Shown: positions 40,731 to 51,020, counted from the first letter of the stretch. The stretch is DNA of 64,000 nucleotides from Leishmania martiniquensis (GCF_017916325.1 NC_090162.1:12501-76500), one strand, 5' to 3'. Notes: a model not told the origin generated them from the letters alone. A program made the numbers and translations.

Positions 40731-41270
40731 TCACTCGTCTTCCTCCTCGCCAACGTCAGGGAGCGGCTCGAAGCCAGAAGGCGGATTCCTGGAACCGCTC
40801 GAGTTGAGCACCTTGAAGCGATTGCCGGTCAGTTTCCGGTCGTTACGCTGTGCCTTGTTAATGTCTTTATGCATCCGATAGAGAGAAGGCAAAGATGTGC
40901 CGTGAACCGTCATGTCATAGAGAAGTTTTCCATACATGGCGTTGTCCTCGTTAGGGATGTCGCGGCGCGCAAAGAGTTCGTAGTGCGTGTTGTTGGGTAG
41001 CCGCTTCTTCATGATAAAATCGGGCAGGTTTTGACCGTAGCCGGGCCGCATGTTGCGCATCGGGTAGCCGGTGAAGGTATTGAACTCTGGTGACATGTGG
41101 TGCTCGTCCTCCAACTGCCACGCACCCGGCGCCTTCTCCTCGATGTACTCCTGAAATATGCGAGCACGTGTGAGTCGGAGGTCCCAACGCTGCGCACATG
41201 GAACCGGGAGGTGGTGAGGGTGAGTGTAGCCCACCTTGTGCACTCCGTAGCGCAGAGAGCTACGGAGCAT
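40731..41270 (-). CDS. Conserved-looking protein, probably mitochondrial, 179 residues
   Basis: ATG at 41270 (MLRSSLRYGVHKVGYTHPHH); the longer frame to 41390 adds low-information sequence. A basic N-terminus, many aromatic, Asn and Pro residues and short motifs (DFIMKKRLPNNTHYELFARR) give it the look of a structural subunit, for example of the mitochondrial ribosome or a respiratory complex. The C-terminus is acidic. No known domain recognised; location is inferred from the N-terminus only. Confidence 0.6.
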   Translation of the reverse strand: MLRSSLRYGVHKVGYTHPHHLPVPCAQRWDLRLTRARIFQEYIEEKAPGAWQLEDEHHMSPEFNTFTGYPMRNMRPGYGQNLPDFIMKKRLPNNTHYELFARRDIPNEDNAMYGKLLYDMTVHGTSLPSLYRMHKDINKAQRNDRKLTGNRFKVLNSSGSRNPPSGFEPLPDVGEEEDE

Positions 41271-42339
41271 GGGCGACTCTTTCAATCGGCACGATTGCAA
41301 TGGGCCGTGTGGTTTAGAGGTAGCAGCTGCCGAAAGGGGCGGAGGAGTCGGTGGGTAGATATGTGGGTAGAAGAAGCAACAGTGGAGCACGCATAACGCT
41401 GCTTGCGCCAGCAGAGCGCGCGCTCCTCAAGCAGCCAAGAGTCGATTCACTTTCGAATAAGTGTCTTACTTCCCCTCTGCGAACCCCGCGGAAAAGAGAC
41501 AAGCATTTCCCTCTCCCGCAGCGCACACGTCATGAGAAGAGGAGGAGAGGGTGGGGGAGTCAGATGAGGAGCCTCCGCAGCACGCCCCTCTCTCTCGCAC
41601 AATCGGCACGTTTGCTCACAGCGATGCATTGCTGCAACTTAACATCGACTCAGCCATTCGTAATCAACAGTTCTCGCGGTCACGTCCTCTGGCGCGCGGC
41701 AGGGCAAGGGCGAGGACACAGGAGGCGGTCAGAGAGGAATACAAAGAGCGCCGAGGGAGGGCGTTGCAGGGCGGAACAAAACACCATCGTAGGTCAAGGG
41801 CGTTCCGACGATGCTCATGCATGCCAGAAGGGCGAGAGTAAGCATACAAAATTCTAGGAGTCGGCAATACTATCCTCTCGATTACGCTTGCTGCGTATAC
41901 GCGCATGAGCTCGGCGTCTCTCCCGCCTCCCGCTTCCCCTCCCCACTCACTCGCTCACTCACTCACATATGCATAGGCTATTTTTCTGCTCCACTGTTCT
42001 GTCTTCCGTCACACTCTGCTTTATGAATGAGGCATGCGTGGGCATCTCCCACATGCACAGGCGGCAAGCACAATGCGAAAAGAAAGACAGGAGAAAAGGA
42101 GTGCCCATTCGCCTCCGCGCCGACGCATAGACGCCCGAGAACATTCACAAATAAAAAAGGAAAGAGAGAAGGGGACAAGGGAGAAAGACGCAGCGGCAAG
42201 GCGAAAGACTTCGAGGAAAGGGCGTGCGTGAGGTATGTCACCTGCAGAGTGGGCGCCGCGCGACGTTAATGCGCCCTCGTCAGCTCCCTCGCACAGCTCA
42301 CATGAAGCTCGAATGCGCCACTATACAGCAGCCCCGCTT
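41271..42339. other. Intergenic, about 1.07 kb
   Basis: No gene seen. Near 41300 a sequence resembles a tRNA A box, but no tRNA fold follows. The CACT-type simple repeat at 41943-41966 is the only notable element. Confidence 0.5.
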
Positions 42340-43056
42340 TCAGCTCGGCGGTGGCGGCGGAATCATAGAAAGCGGCACGTGAACAAACTTTCGATCCGAC
42401 TTGTCGCAGACCCACGCAACTTCCACCTCATACAGCTTGTCTTTCTGCTTGTCGTGCACGTCGTGCAAGATACTGGCCAGCTTCCCTACCGCCTCATCGC
42501 ACGTAAGGTTGGCAAAGTCGAGCTTCTCCAGCTCGCTCTTTGCTACCGTCTTGGCTTTGCCGAGCGCAATGCCGTAATACCCGGCCACCGTGCCACTTGG
42601 ATCGCTGACGAATAGCTGCGGTCCGTCGTCGGCATACGACGCGATAATCACCGAGCACCCAAATGGGCGATACGCAAAGTGTGTAGTGTACACGTGCATG
42701 AACTCGCCCACGCGGTTTGCCAGCACATTACCGCGGATAGGCGTGGAAAAAATGTCGCGACTGTTCTCTGCCTCCAGCCGCGCGCGAGAGACAACGGCAC
42801 GCCCGTCGGGCAGTAGACCGCAGATGCAAATCCCTGCCTGGCGGTCCACGGCGTAGACGCGGTTGTTCGAGCCATTCTCGAGCATGCGACTCGAGAGAAT
42901 CTTCTCCACCGCAACGACAACACCGTCCTTGCAGCATGCCGCGACGGCGGTGCTGCTGTTGTCGACTGCCTTGCCGGCGTATTCCACCTGGAATACGCGG
43001 CCCTCGGCCGAAAAGACGTCTGTCGATTGATCGTGGCCGCTGCCTGTGCCCGCCAT
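42340..43056 (-). CDS. PSMA3: 20S proteasome subunit alpha 7 (PSMA3 type)
   Basis: 238 residues from the ATG at 43056 (MAGTGSGHDQSTDVFS); five further upstream codons start with TTG and are excluded. The proteasome alpha signature is intact: FSAEGRVFQVEYAGKAVDN at the N-terminus. Adjacent residues (STAVAACCKDGVVVAVEK and the GTGSGHD start) match the alpha7/PSMA3 subunit. It forms part of the outer ring of the 20S core; it is structural and not catalytic. No ATG lies between the candidate splice site near 43167 and this start. Length is normal for the subunit. Confidence 0.95.
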   Translation of the reverse strand: MAGTGSGHDQSTDVFSAEGRVFQVEYAGKAVDNSSTAVAACCKDGVVVAVEKILSSRMLENGSNNRVYAVDRQAGICICGLLPDGRAVVSRARLEAENSRDIFSTPIRGNVLANRVGEFMHVYTTHFAYRPFGCSVIIASYADDGPQLFVSDPSGTVAGYYGIALGKAKTVAKSELEKLDFANLTCDEAVGKLASILHDVHDKQKDKLYEVEVAWVCDKSDRKFVHVPLSMIPPPPPS

Positions 43057-43968
43057 TGTGAGAAGCCTCAAGCTGTCCTTGGAAATTAGAAAGTGGCTGC
43101 CTTGGAGTCCGACGCTATCGTTGAGCCTACAGATACGCTGAGAAGGACGGTGAGCAGGTGAGAGGCCTAGAAGGAGAGGGAAGCGTTCTCCAGCGAAAAC
43201 AACTGCGTAGCCGTGCGGCGCGACTGTGAGTGCGGCTAAGCGTGTATATGAAGAGAAGGCGCGAGAGATGCAGACGAGAATCCCTCTTTGTTCGCGCTTG
43301 CCGGCTCAAAAAGATAGACGAAGGAAAAACAAGACGGTGGAGACGGAACAAAAAACGCGACCACAGTCCTCACAAGGCCGCAGATGATGAGGCAACAGAA
43401 AAGCGAAGAAAAATAGGCTTCTGTGGTTCATATATATATATATATATTTGTGGGAAGCGGGGGGAAGGTGGCAGCCATGTCCGTGAAGAGAGAAAATGGC
43501 AGAGGTGCAACAGCCAGGGGGATGAGGGAATAGAGAGAAGAGCGAACGACAGGGAGGGGACAGGAGAAGTGTGCACGGCGCAAGCGCGGACAAAGGATGT
43601 GGCCGAGGCCATGCATGTTGCATTGAAGCGAAGTACTCGAGCCTTTGGTAACGCATCTTGCCAGGAGAAGAGGCGGGTACAATCATGCCTACCACCAATG
43701 GTGTGTGAGAGAGAGGTAATGAGCTGAGCGACGAATCAGGAGCTTGTCGGCATGAATGCGCGGAGAGGCTGTGCGACGCGTGTGCGCATGTGTGATCTAT
43801 CCACCAAGAGCAAGGGTTGCATTCCAACAAGGGGGGAAGGGCGGCGGAGTGGGGTGCGCAGATGCTGGAGCGCACGCACCTCACTCCGCGTCCTTCTCCC
43901 GCATTCGTCCCCGTTTTTAATGTACAAAAAATGCTCACCATCGCCATGAGCATGCTGTGACACCTTCG
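43057..43968. other. Intergenic with AT microsatellite
   Basis: No gene seen. An AT repeat of about nine units lies at 43430-43448. Confidence 0.55.
43167..43182 (-). promoter_or_regulatory. Candidate polypyrimidine tract and AG acceptor for proteasome alpha 7
   Basis: A short pyrimidine run on the minus strand (43169-43182) is followed directly by AG at 43167-43168. The leader would be about 110 bases with no upstream ATG. Confidence 0.4.
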
Positions 43969-45087
43969 CTAACTTGTTTGCACACGAGGTGAGAGGTGCC
44001 GCATGACAACGCCCGCGAGCCCCACGACAAGAAACCCACAGCACATACCCGCTAGCCCGCCCAGCATCGGCGACCATCGCGGCTGATGCGCCGGCACCGC
44101 CGCTGACGGGGCAGGCACCGTCGCGGGGGTGATGCTGCAGTGAGCTCTTCGGCTCCCTGCTTTATTGGCGCGAGAAGCTCGTCGCACCTCGTCTTCTGGG
44201 TTGCGCCAGGAAGGACCGTCAGTTGGGCGCGGCGGCAGCCGCTCCTCCCAATCGCCGCCGTTAGCGAAAAGCTCCGATATCTTCGCAGAGAGCGACGTAT
44301 CCATCACATCCGCTCCACTCTTGCCGAGTGAGTGGGCGTAGAGGCACATCTCACCGTTCGGACAGCACCCGAACAAGTGAGCGACGCAGTAGTGTATCTT
44401 CTTTTCCCGAGCCCGAATGATCTGCTGGAGGCGGTGCTTCAAGCGACCGACATCAGCCGGACGGAATATCGATTCGTCCACCTCTCCCCTGTTGCTTTCG
44501 AAATTGCTCTGGTTGAATTGGCAGGCGACGTCGATCTCGTCCAGTACGTCATCAGCGATGAGGGTGTCGTCGACGATGACGGTGCGCAGGTACGGGTTAA
44601 TGTGGGCCAAGGCGGCGATAGACCGACCCGCTTCATCTTCAAGTGGCGTATTTGAGAGGTCCATGAAATTTACACGGGATCGCACGAGTGCCTCGCACAG
44701 GGAAGAAATCGCCTCGTCGCTGACGTTGACGCCCCTCAGCGTGAGCGCCTCCACAGATAGATTGTATTGAAACGCCATAGAGAGGGAGTACACCTCGGCA
44801 TCACCAAAGTAGCCGGAGAAGTCGTCGTACACAAGAATGGATCGGATTAGGTTGTTCAGAGTCTCCTCTGCCAATACGTGAAACTCATCTTTGCCTACAT
44901 TGGTGTAGTTGCTGTTGTGGTTCGTGAAGTAGCACAAGGCCTGCTCCAATTGATGCAGGCTGAACGACTCGCAACTGCCTGAAACGACCCGCATTACCAG
45001 CCTGCGCGCCTCCTCGCTCCTGATTTGCGGCGACAACGCTTCAGAGATAGTGCGCACCGCGCCAAGCACACGCCCTCTCGGCTCCAT
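43969..45087 (-). CDS. Leucine-rich-repeat + CCCH finger + C-terminal membrane span
   Basis: 372 residues from the ATG at 45087 (MEPRGRVLGAVRTISEAL); the frame to 45201 starts at GTG. Residues about 100-190 contain RNase-inhibitor-like leucine-rich repeats (LSVEALTLRGVNVSDEAISS; VNFMDLSNTPLEDEAGRSI). A CCCH finger follows near residue 240 with spacing C-x7-C-x5-C-x3-H (CVAHLFGCCPNGEMCLYAH). The C-terminal 30 residues include a hydrophobic helix (LGGLAGMCCGFLVVGLAGVVM). A zinc finger of the RNA-binding type together with LRRs and a membrane anchor is rare. I infer a membrane-tethered RNA-binding or regulatory protein. Confidence 0.8.
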   Translation of the reverse strand: MEPRGRVLGAVRTISEALSPQIRSEEARRLVMRVVSGSCESFSLHQLEQALCYFTNHNSNYTNVGKDEFHVLAEETLNNLIRSILVYDDFSGYFGDAEVYSLSMAFQYNLSVEALTLRGVNVSDEAISSLCEALVRSRVNFMDLSNTPLEDEAGRSIAALAHINPYLRTVIVDDTLIADDVLDEIDVACQFNQSNFESNRGEVDESIFRPADVGRLKHRLQQIIRAREKKIHYCVAHLFGCCPNGEMCLYAHSLGKSGADVMDTSLSAKISELFANGGDWEERLPPRPTDGPSWRNPEDEVRRASRANKAGSRRAHCSITPATVPAPSAAVPAHQPRWSPMLGGLAGMCCGFLVVGLAGVVMRHLSPRVQTS

Positions 45088-45855
45088 TTCGGCAACCTGT
45101 GTCACCTGCGCGCGAGCGCGGCCTCTGCCCGCTTTCTTGGGGGGGAGGGGGGACGATAGGCGGCGCCGCACCCGACGGCTCTCAGAGATTACGGCAGGCA
45201 CACACCGTCAGAGATAGGAAAGGGGGAGAGAAAGAGGGAGTGGTGGAGAGAGAGGAGTGGCGCAACGGTTGGCGGTATCCCCATTGGTGTCGGCGAGGCG
45301 GAAAGCATCCGATCGACGCCCAGTCGTCCGCGCCCGCATGGGAGGTCGACCTCGAAGCCAAAGGCCAGAGAAAAGAAACGGCTCGCTGCTCGCACAAGAG
45401 GGCCACGATCGGCGCCGTACTATCCTCCGCAGCCGGCATCCACTTTGCTCTCCACTTGAAGGCGCCGTGCTCCCCGCTCCCTGTTGATGTGATGCGTGAT
45501 ACTGCCACACACTGAGAAACTTTTCATTGAAGGAGACGCGAGCCTGTGGCGGGTTTGATACCCACAGCGACCGAGCAAACTTCCATGGCCGCCCTTCTTT
45601 TTCGTTAGCGCACTCGCAACGGTTCACCATGTTTCAAAGTGCAATTCATGCGATAATACTTCGTTGACGAAGAGGACGCCGGCCTGTCCCGCACTATGGC
45701 TGCCCTTTGTCACTTTGCACAGAGGGTGGGGGGAGGGGGAAAACAAAGCAAGCAAATGAGAGGGGGAGAGGAAAGAAGCGTCAGGAGCAAAGATGTGTGT
45801 AAGCGTGTGCCGCGCGGGAAGTGCTCAGCGTAAGTGTCACGTCCCCCTCCTCTCA
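45088..45855. other. Intergenic
   Basis: No gene seen. A purine-rich block at 45217-45262 on plus is a candidate splice signal. A T-arm-like stretch near 45555 does not belong to a tRNA. Confidence 0.5.
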
Positions 45856-46725
45856 CTACAGGGGCACAGAAGTCGGGGCGTCAACCCCTTTACTGAGCGC
45901 CGCTTCGATCGCGTGGCCCGCCAAGAAGCTGACGATACCGCTGATTAAACCATTGAGCATCATAAGCAGCGCCGAGCGCACTATGTTGACACCGACGAGG
46001 TAGCCTTTCACCGAGCCCAGAAAGACCAGTGAGACCATCGTTAAGAGGCATGACGCAAAAAACACGACGTCTGTGCCCTGGCCTTTGCCCAGGAGATATG
46101 CTAGGAGAGGGACGGAGCCGAAGAAGAAGAATGATAGGAACATCACGATGCCTTGCTTCTTGGGGCCATCAACGTCGTCGAGGTCCACCAGAAGCCCAAG
46201 CTCCTCCACCATCATGAAGTCCACAAACATCTTCGGATCCTTGGAGATGATGCTGACAATCGTGCTCGCGTCGTCGAAGGAGAGCCCCCGCGCCATATAT
46301 ATCTGGACCATTTCATCTATCTCCAAGTCGAACGAGTTTTCCACCTCCCACTCCTCGCGTCGCCGCTCCGAAATGGCGTTCTCACGCTCCGCCTCGCCAG
46401 ACACGTACTCCCCGAACCCCATAGAGAATCCATCAGCGATGACGTTGGAGAAACCAAAGATGAGCACCGTGGCATAGTTGCCTCCACTGCCGGCTGCCGC
46501 GGAGATGATGGCAAAAGTTGTCATGATGCCGTCAAGACCGCCAAACACGACGGATTTGACATATTCAGAGGCACTTGAGTTATGGCTTTCCGTGTGCATC
46601 GGTTTCATGTGCTCACGACGCGACGCCTCCACATCACCAGCACGGAAGGCGGCGCGGGCGGCATCGCAGCTCTTGTAGTCGGTATTCTCTGTCGCTGGCA
46701 CATTCAGCGCCGTCAGCTCGGACAT
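45856..46725 (-). CDS. VIT1: VIT1/CCC1-family vacuolar iron/manganese transporter
   Basis: 289 residues from the ATG at 46725. The first membrane block (VKSVVFGGLDGIMTTFAII) and the second (NVIADGFSMGFGEYVSG) are the family hallmark, followed by the Glu-rich cytosolic metal-binding segment (ERENAISERRREEWEVENSF, MVQIYMARGLS) and three further spans. In yeast, plants and apicomplexans these proteins export Fe2+ or Mn2+ from cytosol into an acidic store. In this organism the store would probably be acidocalcisomes or a lysosome-like vacuole; that is inference. All five spans are present, so it is probably functional. Confidence 0.93.
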   Translation of the reverse strand: MSELTALNVPATENTDYKSCDAARAAFRAGDVEASRREHMKPMHTESHNSSASEYVKSVVFGGLDGIMTTFAIISAAAGSGGNYATVLIFGFSNVIADGFSMGFGEYVSGEAERENAISERRREEWEVENSFDLEIDEMVQIYMARGLSFDDASTIVSIISKDPKMFVDFMMVEELGLLVDLDDVDGPKKQGIVMFLSFFFFGSVPLLAYLLGKGQGTDVVFFASCLLTMVSLVFLGSVKGYLVGVNIVRSALLMMLNGLISGIVSFLAGHAIEAALSKGVDAPTSVPL

Positions 46726-47186
46726 GACTGCCAATGGACAGGGCAGAGAAAACAAAGCGCTTCAATGAAAGACGAGACGCTTTCCGCCCTCCTGTATGGG
46801 TGTGGCTGGGCGATGGGAGGAGGATGAGGCGAACGATGGCGAGTAGAGCGCGCAGAAAAAGAGGTGAAAAGATGACAGGAAAGCAAAAGGCTGAAACGAG
46901 AGAGCACGAGAAACGTTCGGCCCAAAAGACGCTCACGAGAACACACTCTGTTGCACAAAGAGTGAAGAGGGAAACGCCGGTGTGCACGAAGCTGAGGGGG
47001 AGGGGGGAAGGGTGAAGCAGCCGGCGGACAAACCAAACGCAGAAAGAGGGGTCAGGAGGATGAAGAGTGGGCGAAGAGGCATTCGCAACGAAGCATAATC
47101 GCCAATGCGGGCCTGACGGAGAATAGCGAGAAGAGAATCAGTCGACGAGAGAAAGGGAGCACCAACAGTGATTTCTTCTTCCCTGC
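46726..47186. other. Intergenic
   Basis: No gene seen; leader of the VIT gene and spacer to dispersed repeat copy 4. Confidence 0.5.
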
Positions 47187-47425
47187 GCCTCTCCTCTGGG
47201 CCACAAAGTACGCGCCATGTGCCACTCCGCCCCCCTGCAGAGCTGCCACACGGGGCCCGACGACGTGTGTGTGTGTGGAGGGGGGACGACGCTGCCCTAC
47301 GCAAGCGCCACGGACAGGCGCCCACCCACCCCCGCACCACACCCTACACGCCACCGCGCTGCGCGGGTCACCGCCTGGCGCCCCCCCTGCGCCGTGGCTC
47401 AGGCCCCCTTACACACGGCAGAATG
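47187..47425 (-). mobile_element. SIDER-like dispersed repeat, copy 4 (5'-truncated)
   Basis: Only the half nearest the A-rich end is present, matching copies 2, 3 and 5 up to the CCCCCTTACACACG block, where similarity stops near 47418. Truncation of the 5' half with the other end kept is the pattern of incomplete reverse transcription. It lies about 500 bp downstream of the SET-like stop codon. Confidence 0.78.
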
Positions 47426-47921
47426 CTGAAGTCCGACACTACGTGCTGAGTTGTCACGCGTCACAGGGGCCAGAATGTGTAGCGCTGTACGGAAGGAGGC
47501 GTTCCGTACGGAGTCGCATAGGCTTCGGCGCGAAGCTACGGAAGATGCGCTCATTCGCCACTCGTCACGTGTGTGTTGATCTCTGCTTTTTTTACCTATG
47601 GGGAGGTGTGGCACGTGCGCATGGGGAATCGAGGGGTCAGAGGTCAAAGGCATCAGAACAGCAGGAGGAGGAGAGGAGCGGGTCGAGATGGGTGAGGAAA
47701 TTCGTGTGTGACATGCGTGCACAATGGCGATCTGGTACGGACACCGATAGGTGCACACTGCCGAGCACCGCCTTTCCTCTCCGCCGTGCACCAAGGTGGA
47801 AACTGGAGAAACGGCAGCATAAAGGCAATTGAGCTCTGAAAAAAACTCACCGCCTTCCAGGCGAATACGCGCACCATTCCTGACCCACTTCGAAAACGCC
47901 GCAGAAGCGCTGGTGGGGCCT
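47426..47921. other. Intergenic
   Basis: Nothing recognised; probable 3' UTR of the SET-like gene. Confidence 0.5.
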
Positions 47922-48866
47922 CTACTCGAACTCCATCAGTAACTCCGCCCCCTCTCTGAGTGATTTCGTAGCGCAAACCACCACCCGGCGGGCCGACAGT
48001 GGTGCCGTCTCAACAATCACGCGGCGCCTGCTCGACGGCGACAAAAAGTCCGACTGCACACAGGTGAAGATGGCACAGTTGCCGCTGCTCTGTGCTGCTG
48101 CCTTCCCCTCCGCCTCGGGGCGCGAATCGAGCGGGGCCGCTCGTATCAGATCAATGACGGGTACAAGAGACGGAAAGAGAGGAAGGTCAGGTGATGCCGC
48201 AATCAGCTCGGAAAGCTCCTCCGGCGCGGACGGCTCCCCGTTTACCGGCAGCAGCAGCGCGCGCTGCATGACGGTGCGGTGCGCCTGTACCAGCATATCC
48301 CTACTTGGTCGAAGCTTCGAAGGCACACCGCGGCGCTTCATGTAGTGACGGAGCATCGAGTATGCCAACTCGAGCTCATTCAGTACACGCCTCTCCATCG
48401 ATTGCAGCTCTGTTGCTGAACTACAACGCAAAGAAGGGCACGCGAACTTATTGCTTTCCAAAAAGAGATTCGGCAGCGGGGGATACACAATGCTACTCAA
48501 CAATGACTGCAGCGGCCACCGTCCCCCCAGGTTATCGGCAGCGCATTGCTGACGATAGCACGCTACAAAGCACGTGAGCCACAGGCTGTGTGCGGTGACA
48601 GTACCCATTCGGCCTCGTCGGGTCAAGAACAGAACCATTTTGCGCAGCGGAGGAAGCGCACGAGGTAGAACGTCTCCTCTCAGCGTTTGGCCGTTAAAGA
48701 CAGAGTTGTATGGAACAGTGACAAGCGGGCTGCCGTGATTGATCGCCTCGCCGGTAACGAGACTGATTGGCGAGGCAGCCGCTGCCGTCTGGCGGAGGGC
48801 CAGCCTCTTACTGGAAACACCGCAGCCAACACACGCGGCCCAGAAGCCTTCGACGGAGTCGCGCAT
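47922..48866 (-). CDS. Degenerate SET-like (SETD3/Rubisco-LSMT type) protein
   Basis: 314 residues from the ATG at 48866 (MRDSVEGFWAACVG); the frame to 48881 begins with GTG. The final third has the order of a SET core: SLVPVIDLIRAAP (position of the DLxNH motif), NCAIFTCVQ, RRVVVCATKSLREGAELLMEF. In active SETD3/LSMT enzymes these read as DxxNH and REGEELxxxYG. Here the catalytic NH pair is lost and the chain ends directly after the EGAELLMEF block, with no Rubisco-LSMT-type C-terminal domain. It is either a pseudoenzyme or a very divergent methyltransferase. Identification is moderate. Confidence 0.6.
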   Translation of the reverse strand: MRDSVEGFWAACVGCGVSSKRLALRQTAAAASPISLVTGEAINHGSPLVTVPYNSVFNGQTLRGDVLPRALPPLRKMVLFLTRRGRMGTVTAHSLWLTCFVACYRQQCAADNLGGRWPLQSLLSSIVYPPLPNLFLESNKFACPSLRCSSATELQSMERRVLNELELAYSMLRHYMKRRGVPSKLRPSRDMLVQAHRTVMQRALLLPVNGEPSAPEELSELIAASPDLPLFPSLVPVIDLIRAAPLDSRPEAEGKAAAQSSGNCAIFTCVQSDFLSPSSRRRVIVETAPLSARRVVVCATKSLREGAELLMEFE

Positions 48867-49676
48867 GCTTCTCAGCACCACAGAAGAGCCGTGTCAGAGG
48901 GGGCGACAGAGCTGGGATCTGCGCGTCAGCAGCGGCTTGTGGGTGTGCTCGTCAGCGCGCGTGTAGGTGCGCCCGTCGCTGAAGCCCCTGCGGTGGTGTC
49001 CCACCTGCTCAGTTCTTTTTTTCCGGTCACTGCGCCACGTCAGCCGACTTTACCCAAAGAGCAGAGGGAATGAGGCAGAAGCCAAGAGAAGATAAAGTGG
49101 CAGAGAGAGCGCCCACGGAGGCGGCGCTTCTCCTGCTTCGTTCAGTACACTGCAATCAGTCGCATTGGACTCTACAGAAGGCGCCCTTTTCTTCGCGTTG
49201 AAGAGCACGCGAGTCCGTGGCGTTCAAAGGCTGCGCTGGAGCCACAAAGGAAGTCCGCCCGAGTTAGCGGCACTTGCAGAAGGACGCGTGTTAATGCTAC
49301 CAAGCGCCTTTCCCTCACTAGAGTTGACCACTGACGAGTTTGCCGCACGCATGCAAGCGTCATAAATTCACCAGAGCACTGAAGGGCACTCTTTTTTGTT
49401 TTTTCTCTTTGCTGTTGCGTGTCCGTCGCCGTCCAATCGAGTGGATCGAGCCGTAGGAAGAGCGAAGACCCTCATCAAAACTAGTGTTGTGGCCAGGAAT
49501 CCCTTGCAGGTACCTCGGCACGCACACTCGATAGCACTAATTCGATAGCGACGGAAACGCCGCTCAGAAAGGCAGTCGAAGGTCTGTAGGTCCCACCTGC
49601 TCGCCCTTCCTCGCGCCGACGCACACACCTTCACATACACATGCACACACACACAGATGCTCCCACCCTCAGGTGC
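48867..49676. other. Intergenic
   Basis: A plus-strand frame of 66 codons (49165-49365) has even composition but faces against all genes here; I do not call it. Otherwise nothing recognised. Confidence 0.45.
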
Positions 49677-50240
49677 CTAAAAATCTGCAATAGGGGTTGC
49701 TACGGCGTCACGGACGCGCGTTATGCCGCCCAACTCCGGTTCGCGTCGCCACCGCGGCCTTGGCACGACATGCTTCTCTGTGGGATGCTGCCAGTGGTTG
49801 GGCCAGTTGTTTGCTGCCGTGTACTCCTGTGGGCTAAAGTAAGCCGCTGCGTCCGGGGTGCGGTACGAGAAGCGGTCCTCCAACTGCGCCGGAGTGAGTT
49901 CTTTCTTGGCGTCGTCAAGAATGGCCCTGTTGATGGCGCGCTGCTGCTGGATGCGCTGTGCCCATATAGTGCGATGCCGAATCGACTCCATCAGCTCACG
50001 CGTGTGGAAGTTGTCTCTCTTGTTGGGAACCATCTTGAATAAGCCGTTGGCTAGCGCACAACCTGGGAATTTATTGTCGAAGACCTTATCACGGACGAGA
50101 AAGTTGCGCGTCACGTCTCGGTGTGCACGATGCAGCTGAATCAGCTCATATGCAGAATTGTAGTAAGTGGGGATTCGGTTCGAATTCGCTCTCGCCACGA
50201 CAGAGTGAAATGAGCCGCGGCCCAGTGCCCCACTGGACAT
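49677..50240 (-). CDS. Conserved-looking protein, probably mitochondrial, 187 residues
   Basis: ATG at 50240 (MSSGALGRGSFHSVVARANS), a basic, acid-free N-terminus like a mitochondrial presequence. It is helical and basic in the middle (RTIWAQRIQQQRAINRAIL) and Trp/Pro-rich near the end (NNWPNHWQHP). No membrane span and no known domain. It resembles kinetoplastid-specific subunits of the mitochondrial ribosome or Complex I, but no motif decides. Longer frame to 50453 has unconvincing sequence upstream. Confidence 0.6.
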   Translation of the reverse strand: MSSGALGRGSFHSVVARANSNRIPTYYNSAYELIQLHRAHRDVTRNFLVRDKVFDNKFPGCALANGLFKMVPNKRDNFHTRELMESIRHRTIWAQRIQQQRAINRAILDDAKKELTPAQLEDRFSYRTPDAAAYFSPQEYTAANNWPNHWQHPTEKHVVPRPRWRREPELGGITRVRDAVATPIADF

Positions 50241-51020
50241 CCTAAGGCAATGAAGCAGGACAACACGCTCAAATGGGCGGGCACACGAAAGCTGTAAGTG
50301 CGCTCGTGAAGTCCCGACAGCAGTTGTCGGTACACGCTTCGAAGCCAGAAATTTTAAAAAGGAGAAAGATCGAGCAAGAAACGGGGCTAACACAGAAGAG
50401 AGAAGAGGACCAAAGACATCACAGAGTTGACAGTGAAGGGCGGAGCCTTTCACACAGCGACGTGCGTGTTCGCAGCAATCACAAACGTACCTTCACTCCA
50501 GTCGTCAGATATGAGACGGTATCGCTGGCGTTGGCACACCGAGGAGCTGTTGCCGGGGGCAGCATAGGGTCGGGAAGCACTGCTTGCGTCGCACGCCTGA
50601 CGAAGAAGAGCGCGTTGCAGCGTGCGAATATACGTGACAAAGAGAGGCCCGATCTTTTTAAATCGCACACCGTCCCGCTAAAGAAAAATGTCGAACAATA
50701 GAGACGAGATGAACGGTGAAGCACGAGCGCAGGTTGTACACTATATGTGCACGGACGCGGAAGTCTGCGGAGCGCCGAAGAGTCTCACCTCATTCAGCCC
50801 GAAAAACGTTCGCAAATACAGAGAGGACGGAAAACAGAGATGAAAAAACACACACATAGCTGAAGATATCTAAGAAAGAAGTCAGTCTCTAGCGTCACAG
50901 GCGACATTTCACCAATAAGGGAACGCCCACCCTGCCGGGAACCCCGATGTCAGCATGCCCGCTAAGAAACCACGCCACTGCAAGTGCAACCTCGGCGACA
51001 TTGCCTCACAGGTCCCCCTT
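50241..51020. other. Intergenic
   Basis: No gene seen; leader of the 187-residue protein and spacer to dispersed repeat copy 5. Confidence 0.5.

Noticed and set aside
41297..41325. tRNA A-box-like sequence
   Set aside because: No B box or cloverleaf downstream; it lies in the leader of the 179-residue protein.
45545..45575. tRNA-like T arm
   Set aside because: No matching acceptor, D arm or anticodon arm at the right distances on either strand.
48687..49073. 128-codon plus frame
   Set aside because: It is antisense to the SET-like gene and continues into spacer; no protein features.
49165..49365. 66-codon plus-strand frame with even composition
   Set aside because: It faces against all neighbouring genes, is short and has no recognisable motif.
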